NCBI GenBank assembly: GCA_013115135.1
Contig: JABANP010000401.1
Span: forward strand, 1-50,667
DNA length: 50,667 bases
Origin: Perkinsus olseni
Lineage: Eukaryota > Perkinsozoa > Perkinsida > Perkinsidae
Direction: 5' to 3'
In this document: positions 35,308 through 44,017 of the stretch, piece by piece
Layout: every line of letters begins with the position of its first letter
Position numbering within the stretch: position 1 is the first letter of the stretch
Translations under genes and position numbers: made by a program
The notes under the pieces: generated by a model
Told to the model about the DNA's origin: nothing
The model's database searches: none
The model's input: only the letters and a program-made list of their open reading frames with translations

Positions 35308-37324
35308 TCACAGCTCGTCATGAGGGGACGGCTGATGCTGCACTGGAGATGAGCCCAGACCCATCACCACAGAGCCACCACGTCTCGTGCCAGTAGCACT
35401 CTTCAGCTCAAGATACTTCGAGAACTCTGCCGACTCTAACTGCAGTTGATCCGATAGATGTTGATACCTAGTAAGATACGCCTTGCGCACTATAAAGAAT
35501 ATCCACCCGAAGCCATTACGCTGCTGCCTTGGTGGCTTGCTTCATCCTGAAGGCCTCCTGCGCGGCCTCTGCAATGATGACTCTCGCCTTAGCCTCGCCA
35601 GTAGCTGTGATATTGGCAATACGAGCCTGGCACGAGACCGATATCGTCCAATATTCATGGAAAAGACTCGAGTTGAATACCGCACCTTCCCTTCCTCCCA
35701 ACTACCTGATTCTGAGCCAGTAGGACCTCGATACTCTGACTGACAGCAGCCACCTCCTGGGCATACTCATTAATAACCTTTTGTTGCTCGGCAACCTGAG
35801 AAAGGGAGCTGGCGAGGCCTGCCGGGGCTCGATGGGGCGTGGCCTACCTGGATCTGGGTGATAGTGTCCTCATAGCTCGGCACGAAGTCTGTACGGAGGA
35901 TCTGAGTTCAGTTTCAGCAGCAAAACGCCCGACCCGGGGATCGAACCCGGGACCTCCGCCTACCTGGAAGAAACGGATTTTGCTGCCTCCTCCTTGACTA
36001 ATGAAGGTCCTGTTCAGAACACCCTCCATTGTATCGGATATCTTCTTACGATCCTGCCAGAAGTCCTGTGGCACGAACCTGAAACCCCACACCTTCCTTT
36101 CCACCAGGACCCCCCACTACTACCTCTGGGCCGTATTGGATACGGCATTCCGAGCCAACAGACGGTATCGTATCATGGCAGGCTCGAGGCCACCGAGGGA
36201 CACGTACACGTCGTGAAGATATTCCAGATCGAATTGGAACCTTCAAAAAAGAAAGGTCAACCGGTGACCGCCGCTGCTCAAGCCACAGCTCAGGAGGTAC
36301 GCGAGGACAGAAAAATTCGCGAAGAAAATTATACAGTTTTTGCATCAGATTTTCGCGGATGCCCCTCCCAGCGAGTCCCACTTGCCCTACTGTAGCGAAC
36401 AGGAGATGGTGATAGGTTGTCCACCACTGTCCGGGTCCGACTTGTCCGCACCCGTCCCTGACACAGCAGCGTCCCTAGCGACCACCAGGACCCATCGTAC
36501 TCGTATTAACCGCCAATGGTCCAGTGAAATCGATAGTCGTGTAAGTAGCTGGGAACTTAACAAAGGTTTGGAACGGCCATACCTGCCCAGGGACGGCTGA
36601 GCAAAGCGAAAGACCGCAGCATGCCCTACCACATGGCGCCCTCCTCGATAGACACCCCCCTCCTCGGGTACCGATCCTGTTATCATGTTACGCAGAATGC
36701 CAACTTCATTAACCTAGATGGCGAGGCGCTGATGGATCATGAAAACTGGGTAGAGATACTACCTCCAAAGTTGCGGTGAAGAAGACCCAGAAAATGACGA
36801 AGAGCACCAACAAGGCCACAGTAGACCAGATGGCGGTCTTAGTAGACCGTCCGCAGTCCCAGCCCGTCCAGTGCCAATCGCCGTGATGGCCCTGCCCCGT
36901 CGTGTGGTGATGGTCGAACCCGAACGCTGCCCGGAGCCGATCTCGAATCTATCTTACCATAGTGACCTTCAAGATACTCCCAATCGCTACTACCTGAGAA
37001 GCCACATCAGGGGTCTGCTGCTGGGTCGGTCCGTTGAACGGCGGCGGCTGCTGCTGCTGTGGCTGTTGAGGCTGCCCAAAATGGAAGACATTGCCGGTGG
37101 CCGCCGGTCCCTGCGGAGGCGGTGGAGGAGGCGCAGGATGACCCTCAGGTGGGGCCCCACTAGGCCTCCCACGGACCGCGCCGGGCCTGTTAACGTTGTA
37201 GACCAGAAGAGGGTTCTCGGGATGCTCCCCGTTGCCTGCCAATGGTCCGTCATTACCACCACTACCCACCCCCATCCTTACCAGGCCTGTTGGGGTCCTC
37301 TCCTGTCGTATTGGTATTACTCAT
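35308..37324 (-). CDS. Band-7 / SPFH membrane protein A with C-terminal HDEL
   Basis: Starts MSNTNTTGEDPNRPG (37324-37282), then a 46-nt intron. A Pro/Gln-rich cytosolic-type N-terminus follows (PPPPPPQGPAATGNVFHFGQ), then a 45-nt intron, a His-rich stretch and one membrane segment (AIWSTVALLVLFVIFWVFF, about 36.83-36.77 kb). The SPFH domain follows: VNEVGILRNMITGSVPEE, VWPFQTFVKFPATYTTIDFT, FQFDLEYLHDVYVSLGGLEP, ISDTMEGVLNRTFIS, ILRTDFVPSYEDTITQIQ. An Ala/Glu coiled coil follows (VAEQQKVINEYAQEVAAVSQ; EAKARVIIAEAAQEAFRMKQ). The last exon ends SPHDEL and stop. HDEL is an ER-retrieval signal, so with one N-terminal anchor the SPFH part would face the ER lumen, as in erlins (inference). Intron 35482-35527 is GC-AG and intron 35902-35963 is tRNA-like. 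Confidence 0.85.
35902..35963 (-). repeat. 62-nt intron starting with tRNA 3'-half-like sequence (band-7 gene A)
   Basis: On the minus strand it starts GTAGGCGGAGGTCCCGGG, then TTCGATC, CCCGGGTCGGGCG and TTTT, before running to CTCAG. The first 30 nt align closely with the intron at 34871-34919, although the two introns sit at different places in the SPFH fold. The paired T stem and B-box are better preserved here. Confidence 0.75.
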
Positions 37325-37476
37325 TCCGCTGCACAAAAAAGTCAACTACCCAACCACACGGTCTTCAACTCTAGCACAGTAGTAAAAATAATGATTTTAC
37401 ACCCCAAAAAAGGCGGAGCGAAGCGATTATTTTCTGACATTTTTCATTTACTGTATTATTTTTTCCGTTAAACCAT

Positions 37477-37796
37477 CATGGCAACAGCAGTAGCAGGTGT
37501 ACCGTCGGGATGGAATCTTCACCTGTGCCCGTTGGCGATGGCGGAGCTCCGGGATGCTGCTGGAAGGTAGTCGATGGCGGTCATTCTCATGAAAAAAGAT
37601 TCTCTCCGCTTCGGTAGACTTCCGACTGTGAACTTGACGGTATATCGTATTTCGGGATTTTCTGTTTCGTTTTTTCCTCTCTCGGAAGTGTATCAGAAAA
37701 CCCCACATTTTGATTTGACAAATGGAAATTTTTGGAAATTTTTTAATGAAATTGATTTATTCGCGAATGGCTTTTTTGGGTGATAAAACGGCAGAC
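37477..37796. repeat. 320-bp dispersed repeat, copy 1
   Basis: Near-identical (a few changes around 37622-37627, one indel) to 50347-50667. It fills most of the 475-nt gap between the divergent band-7 A and TDRD3-like genes and stops three bases before the latter's ATG. No terminal inverted repeat or target duplication was seen. Confidence 0.9.
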
Positions 37797-37798
37797 CA

Positions 37799-39485
37799 AT
37801 GGCATATCCAAACGGTTTGTAATTCTCCTGCTTCGACCTAAGATACTTCTTCTCAGCCCCCAGCAGTACATCCTAAACTCTGATATACGGAAACTAGGCT
37901 CACGGGCTGCGGGTGACAGCGGGGAGGAGGTCCATAATAAAAGTGCTGTGATGATAGACAACGTCCAGAGGCAGATAGAGGAATCCAAGCTTGCAGCTGG
38001 CGTAAGACGAGTAGCTGCCGATTGGCGGCATTATTGGTCTTTTGAAGGGAGTACTACTACAGCTGATAAAAGTGAGTGACATCAGTAAGCCAGCGGCAGC
38101 ATCGGCTACGTATGAGGCGTCTAAGGGAAGCGGAGGCGGGAAGAGGGTCCTCCTGCTGCAGGCGACTGATGGCACGCAGAAGGTACCACAACGGCCTTAC
38201 TCGGACCAACGTCTATGCCCCCCCGTCTCAGGTTAGCTGCCTCGAAGTGGACAGAGTAGATGCCCTCTCTGCAGGGCTGCCACCAGGTAATTTCGTTTTC
38301 GCCGACCTCTTCCGCATCTTTCTAGGAAGGTACGAAGATACTCCTGGATGGCTCGACAGAGGTCCTTAACGGCCAAGTTCTCCTACGACCTGATAAAGTA
38401 GTGACTAGCTCCCTTTGCGTATCTTTCATGCTGCGGTCCTCAGGTGAAGGTGTTGGGAGGCACTGTAGACCGGTTAGTGGAGGCGTGGAAGGCCAACAGG
38501 CTGGCAGCTGAGGTAGGGCTCTGCCTAGGGGCTTCCCTTTTGAAGGGAACGTCGATCTTTCAGTCCCGATTCGGTGGGAATGCGGAGTCCCGAGCGAAGG
38601 ATGCTAGTGGGGACGGACCTCCGAAGTTCGTATCTTTCGCTGATCGAAATAAGATGCATAAAAGGCAGAGTAAGAAGGCCCCGGAAGTCGCTATGAACAG
38701 TAGGATCTGCGTGGAATCTGAGGTTGAAGCATGCAAGTTATGTGACAGAGGATATCACTGCTTCGTCGGCGACCACCGATGAGGCACCTGCCAACGAGGC
38801 GTCTACATCGACACGGTTCAACAGGGAAGAGCTGGGAGAGGCTGTTGTCACCGACATGGTGGGATGATACGACTCTGAGGAGGGTCGGCGAACTTTTCTG
38901 CGATAGGCCAAAGTTTCGAAGGATGCTTTCAAGAGCAAGTTTGATCGCGCGGCGACAGGGCCGAGGAAACCCCACATGGGAAAGCACGCCCGGAGGAACG
39001 AGGCTAGGGCTTTGGAGGCGGAGTACAGTCGTCCTTCTGCTGGGGGTAAGCATCAACCTAGGATTCACCCATTCGTCTAATTTCTCACTTTTTAGGAGCA
39101 TCTCTTGGAGCATACCTGAACATCGGCAAATCAGATGAGGTGGCGGCAGCGATGGTATGAAGTGGGACCTTGAGGGGATAGAGGGCCCGTGCTTTCCAAT
39201 ACCTGAATGCTTTAAATTTTAGTTACTGTCTGAGGAAGAGGCCGCTGAGCCCCAACGGGGAAGCCGCAGCTTTGATGGCAAGGGCAAGGGCAAAGGCAAA
39301 GGGAAAGGGAAAGGCAGGGGACGCCACGATGGTAGGATGGGCTGGCGTGAGGAGATCTTGCGTTGATCATATCCGCAGATGATCACGCACGTGGCAAGGG
39401 CAAGGCGGGCAAAGGCGGAAAAGGGGGCAAAGGGCATCGAAAAGGAGGAGGGCACAAGGGAGGGAAGGGTAAAGGAAGATGGTGA
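37799..39485 (+). CDS. TDRD3/RMI1-like OB-fold protein with Gly-Lys-rich tail
   Basis: TDRD3 and RMI1 partner topoisomerase III through an N-terminal DUF1767/OB fold. The likely start is MAYPNGF at 37799. Family order follows: QQYILNSDIRKLGSRA, RQIEESKLAAG, KGVLLQLIKVSDISKP, KRVLLLQATDGTQK, VSCLEVDRVDALSAGLPPG, TKILLDGSTEVLNGQVLLRP, VKVLGGTVDRLVEAWKANRL, then GDGPPKFVSFADRNK, which resembles the TDRD3 segment after the OB fold. Introns are about 38-51 nt. Later exons encode FKSKFDRAATGPRKPHMGKH, LSEEEAAEPQRGSRSFDGKG and a GK-repeat tail ending GKGKGRW at 39485. I saw no UBA or Tudor domain, so naming is to the family only. The first exon and one junction near 37.9-38.0 kb are uncertain. Confidence 0.75.
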
Positions 39486-39951
39486 AATTCTGAGTGTTCG
39501 AGTTTCCAGATGTGATTCCCGTATTTGAGTTTGAGAGTTGTAACAGTTTCGGAACCGAGTTTATCTTCCTAGCTGGCGTACATCGTCCGAGGTGGCACTG
39601 ACTGCATCTGCAAACTCTGTTGAAGGCTACCACTTTCTTGGGCGTTGGACGACTGATCTGTGGAAGAAAATCAAAAAGATAATGACTCTATTTGCTACTG
39701 ACTTCTATATGACTTCTTCCCAGCAGTTGCGCGTCGCATCACGCGATATCGAACATGACGTGGCGGGGCGGTGGTATCAGAGACCGAGAGGATCCTGACT
39801 CATTCGCCCATTGGCCAATCAACTGCACTCGAATGGTGCACGCTCTTGGTTATTCTACTTCAAGTCCAGCAATCAGATACAATATGGAGATCGAATATGG
39901 AGCGAGGGGACACGGTGACACAAAATGTCACCCAATCGCTAGAGAAAAGAC

Positions 39952-40022
39952 TGCATCATCCGAGAATCGAACTCGGGTCACAACGATGGCAACGTTGTAT
40001 TCTACCACTAGACCAATGATGC
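39952..40022 (-). tRNA. tRNA-Gly (anticodon GCC)
   Basis: A clean 71-nt cloverleaf with discriminator on the minus strand: acceptor GCATCAT/ATGATGC, anticodon stem CAACG/CGTTG with loop TTGCCAT, T arm CCGAG-TTCGATT-CTCGG. A TCTTTTC stretch a few bases downstream can act as a Pol III terminator. Confidence 0.95.
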
Positions 40023-40415
40023 TGTTAATAAAAGAGGTGTTCACTCGCTGTAATTAGCTCTAGACATCATCCCATTCTGTATGGCAATGGCTATTCGTAC
40101 GTGCTGTAACTCCCACAGGGATACGCCACCCAAAGTTTTCACCCTTTTCACGGAGTAAGCATGCCCTGCTTGTTGGGCCGGTAAGTGTGAGTATTCCGAC
40201 GATAGCGAATTTGTCACTAAATTCTGCCATGTTCATGCGTACGGTATCCTAAGTGACACAATCAGACAGCACGTGCGTGCAGAGCGTTACTTCAAAGGGC
40301 GCGCGAAATACAGCTGTTCGTAATTACTTGCTCGAAGCCTTCCTCAAGCTCAAACATCACAGTAGGTCGTCCGCGACTCACTATTTTCTTAGTTGATTCT
40401 ACAAGTTTTCCCAAA

Positions 40416-40829
40416 ATGTTCTTCCGCGTTACTATCCTGTTCCTCTTCGGTGTTGTTATGGCCGATAACTACTGCCAGGATCTTTGCGCCGCTACTGCCG
40501 CCTGCGCCACATCAAAGTATGGTTCTTATTGCAAGAGCAATGGTGTCTGCTTCGGACTCTACCACTACGATGATGGTTACTGCTTCCAGCCCACTGAGCA
40601 AGACACATGTGATGACATGACCCTCGAACCAGTTGCGTGCCCGGATGCCGAGCCCACCTGCGACGATGTATGCCACGATTTGGCTCAGTGCCGTGACTCC
40701 AAGTGGGGCTCGTACTGCAAGACCTGGCAAGATCCTGCTGTCTGCTTCGGTATCATTAAGAAGGATGATGGCTCTCTATGTTTCGCTCCGACTGATGATG
40801 ATTGCGGTGGTGAGCCTTATTATTGTTAA
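40416..40829 (+). CDS. Secreted Cys-rich protein, two tandem modules
   Basis: A 137-aa single-exon protein. MFFRVTILFLFGVVMA is a clear signal peptide, so the product is secreted. The mature part is two copies of an eight-Cys module. Spacing is C-x3-C-x5-C-x8-C in both, followed by a CFG motif, a DDG turn and two more Cys. Shared words are SKYGSYCK/SKWGSYCK, VCFG, DDGYCFQPT/DDGSLCFAPT. Even Cys count and acidic loops suggest a disulphide-bonded extracellular domain. I do not recognise the family. Roles such as wall, mucus or host-contact protein are guesses. Intron-free, unlike most neighbours. Confidence 0.85.
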   Translation: MFFRVTILFLFGVVMADNYCQDLCAATAACATSKYGSYCKSNGVCFGLYHYDDGYCFQPTEQDTCDDMTLEPVACPDAEPTCDDVCHDLAQCRDSKWGSYCKTWQDPAVCFGIIKKDDGSLCFAPTDDDCGGEPYYC

Positions 40830-42377
40830 AGTTCGACTGTGATCGATCAAGGTAATGGAGCTCGTGCTCCACAGGGTATTTCATTTTTGATTGTGATATC
40901 GCATGGCATTGTACGGGTTGTGTTAGTTAAAGAATCAGCGACAATAACTGGGATGGTATCGAAGTTTTGCCTCTCTGTAAGATAGTGGAGCTTCACCTAC
41001 TTCGAATGAAGTGGATGAGGCAGTTATTGACAAGAGAGAGATACAGCGCTCGTTCGGTAAGGCAGGGTGATTAGGTTTGTGATTTCGGGAATGCGTCAGT
41101 GTGAGGGGTCTTAGCGCTACGTCTCTTCCACCCTTGCTGGATGTGACCAATCGATCACTCAGTCAGAGAGTGGATCGGATGTTGTCGCGCGTTGGTTTTC
41201 AGCAGAGAGGTCTCAGAGGCTCTGAGTCAGAGCCGGTCACGGCCGAAGAGTTATTGCAAGTGATTGCTGATGGTGCAATGCGAGATGGTCACTGGTCGTG
41301 GCGTCCCCCTGCCGCCGACTGAGTCATCCAAGTCACAGTTCTACCCCCGGGTTGTCCACTGGAGGTCAACCCATGCGAAGTCATCCTTCATAAGTACATT
41401 ACCAAATGCGGAACATACATTTCAGCAACATCAGAATTACCGCAACGTTGCGGAGGTGCGCGAGAAGTGATGGGGTGATGTTTCAGCAGCATTAGACGTG
41501 TCAAAAAGGTAACATTTCGGCATGCTCCCCACATTAACGCATCTTGCCTTTATCCATTTCGGCAACGTTGCTGGTGAGTTGCTGAAAAGTCAGATTTTGA
41601 GCATGTAAAATCGAGCAACCTCGCTCTGTTGCTCAAATGCAACAGCTGCGCTCGATTTTCATATATGGGTAACATCAGTAGGGTGCTGAAAGGTGTTTAT
41701 CTGCCGTTCATAGCGTATTTCAGCACCATTGGTAGGTTGCTGGAGTGCACGCAGACGCTCATTATAGCAATTGATGCTGTCCGGTATAGGATCGGTGACG
41801 ATCGAAGTAGCGCTCGCCCGCAAGGCTGACGATGATACTGTGTTACGCAGCATGAAGATAGACTAGTGAAGATAGATTTCCAAGACATCATGTATCACTG
41901 AGCATGATGCCTCGCGTAAACGAGGAGTTTTGGGTCATATATGTTTCCCTTCTCACGGGATGACTACGTATTGAAATAAGGACGGTTGTGTTGGATGTTA
42001 CGTTTTTATGGTGCGGTGGGATAGCGGAATTTAATGATAGAGAGGTTCACTCGTTATTTATCAGGCTGATAACATCAGCAGTATGTCACAGTCTTTCTGG
42101 GGCGGGTGAGTGCATATATACTATTATGACGACGAGTCTCAGCGGCATACTACGTACGCTGCAAATGATGTGCGTTCATTACGAGGCGGTTTCATCGGGA
42201 ATTCCGACTCGGCATCCTCATGCGAGGGCCGCATTGCAATCGCCGTGAACCACTGTCCTTTACCACTGAACGACCATGCACTCCAGTGGAGTGACTCTAC
42301 TAAGGAACTCAACCATGAAGAATAGTCAGAAACAAGTATTAAAGTTACAAGGAAAAAAGATTAGTCTAGACTACTCG
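40830..42377. other. Intergenic region with GCAAC/GTTGC-rich segment
   Basis: No firm gene. A plus-strand frame at 41101-41322 (LSQRVDRMLSRVGFQ; TAEELLQVIADGAMRDGHWS) looks coding-like but has no ATG start and could be a lone exon. From 41.44 to 41.76 kb the words GCAACGTTGC, GTTGCTGAAA and GCTGAAA recur on both strands, as they do near 50.2-50.34 kb, which suggests remnants of one repeat family. Confidence 0.4.
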
Positions 42378-43745
42378 CTAGACGTCCCGTGCCGATACGC
42401 CGCTCAACTGCGCTATTCGCTCTAAATACAAATCAATACTCAAAGCTCCTCGATGATAAGCTTGGTAGTGACCCGCACGTCTGGGCTCAAGACTCCGGGA
42501 GTGCGCAGGAATCCCTGCCTCCACGGAGTTCAGCCTAGTCTCGGACTGCGATTGTGAGAGGCACAGTCGCTCGCAGAAATCATCCACGTTGGGATGTCTT
42601 CTACGAAAGGGACGGTTGATAAAGTTGTGGAACCCCTCAGCTGGATTGCTAGTTCGCTGAGGAGCATCCGCAACCGGAGCTCGGCACCACTGCCCCGGTG
42701 GGAACGTTGAGTCAGGACCCATGTACGTGGCATTGAGGTAGCCTATGAGCTCCGTTACGTCAGGGGATTGCGGGGCCGTATTTTGCAGGTGTTGCCAGGC
42801 ACGTGTACATTCGTCGAGTGTTAGGCAAGGCAACCCACACAACCGATGCAACCACTTGCTCTTATCAGACCTAATCCTCTCCGGCGCCCTATATTCCTGA
42901 GCCATGGTCTCCGAAATTTTTCGGACCCATGATCTGCACAAGTGCCAGTAGCAGCCTTGGATCTTATCTGGTTCGATTTCCCAGAAGTCTTGCAGAGCGT
43001 TCCTCATTGCAACTTCGTAATCAGTTATATAGTAGAACGAGGATACTAAGTGGAACAGCTGCCTCTGCGCGAGATCCGTTCGAATCTGGAGGAGTGCAAA
43101 TTCGTAATCCTCCTGACTCTTGCTCGCCATAAGCACGTAGTACACAGGAATATAATGGCCGTCGACCTCAGCGACGCCAGTCCATAGCTGGGACCACCCC
43201 CTGGGCGCTACTGTAAAAGTAGCGTCCCAAATCATCCCGGATGCTTGATTCAGAGCTACAATATTGCGATCGGCAGCGAAAATCAGCATGGGACGAGTGC
43301 GGTTCCTATACAATAAAAATCGATCATCGCTACCCCGACAAGTGCCAGCAAGTTGTTCAACCCTAGAGACAAAGTCCTCGTAATACCCAGCGCGATCGGT
43401 GTCGAAATCACGAAGTGCATTCGCGGAGGAATGACTGTTGGTCGCCCTATAGGCAGCAGTCGTCAGATTCCGCTGATCACGGGTGTTTGTGTAGACATTA
43501 CCGTGATCAGCGATTATCTCCCTCACAACATCCGCGTTGACTGGAGCTTCCGCAGCCTGGTGCTGCACGCGCCGTCTCAAGAGAGTCTGTTCGCGGTGGG
43601 CAGGGTCCGGGGGGGTTGAACAATTGTCAGGGTGAGGGGAAGTGATCCGAAAAATCATACAAATATTGTCAGTAGTTTTGAGAGTAAGAGACGCGCTGCA
43701 TCCGCAGCATCTGTATCTTTCCTTGCCTTGCTGCAGGGTCTTCAC
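42378..43745 (-). CDS. MULE-type DDE transposase with FLYWCH-like zinc finger
   Basis: Transposase-like protein of the Mutator superfamily, mobile or domesticated. The N-terminus has a FLYWCH/WRKY-GCM1-like finger (KERYRCCGCSASLTLK ... SPHPDNC). The MULE core follows: WDATFTVAPRGWSQLWTGVA (first Asp), VDGHYIPVYYVLMASKSQED, YYITDYEVAMRNAL (second Asp), then C-x2-H in IQGCYWHLCRSW, and Glu in SNPAEGFHNFINRPFR. The listed start is a GTG. The same frame stays open to about 43.84 kb without an ATG, reading GVKSVWLGDRQWRLVK, which extends the finger. An ATG exists only in another frame at 43.86 kb, so an upstream exon, a frameshift or decay is likely. No terminal inverted repeats were found by eye. 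Confidence 0.8.
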   Translation of the reverse strand: MKTLQQGKERYRCCGCSASLTLKTTDNICMIFRITSPHPDNCSTPPDPAHREQTLLRRRVQHQAAEAPVNADVVREIIADHGNVYTNTRDQRNLTTAAYRATNSHSSANALRDFDTDRAGYYEDFVSRVEQLAGTCRGSDDRFLLYRNRTRPMLIFAADRNIVALNQASGMIWDATFTVAPRGWSQLWTGVAEVDGHYIPVYYVLMASKSQEDYEFALLQIRTDLAQRQLFHLVSSFYYITDYEVAMRNALQDFWEIEPDKIQGCYWHLCRSWVRKISETMAQEYRAPERIRSDKSKWLHRLCGLPCLTLDECTRAWQHLQNTAPQSPDVTELIGYLNATYMGPDSTFPPGQWCRAPVADAPQRTSNPAEGFHNFINRPFRRRHPNVDDFCERLCLSQSQSETRLNSVEAGIPAHSRSLEPRRAGHYQAYHRGALSIDLYLERIAQLSGVSARDV

Positions 43746-44017
43746 AAGACGCCACTGACGATCTCCAAGCCAAACGCTCTTGACGCCTCTGTTGGTTGTG
43801 GAAAAGGCGTCTTGTGGTATCGTTGCTCCGACGCGTATCTAAGGAAAAACGAGGCATTGATGAGGAAGCCAATCCTAAGGGGTAACATCACGAATACGCT
43901 AGTTGAAAGCTATAGCTCATAGTCGTTAGAAATTCTCATAATTCTCTCAAATTTTCATACAAGTCGTTCTTACTAAGAATGGGATTCGTTCCCTGTGATT
44001 GCTGTAGCGAAGGGTAA

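Noticed and set aside
35902..35990. Complete tRNA gene at the band-7 A intron
   Set aside because: Same reason: no 5' half; the flanking sequence encodes SPFH residues.
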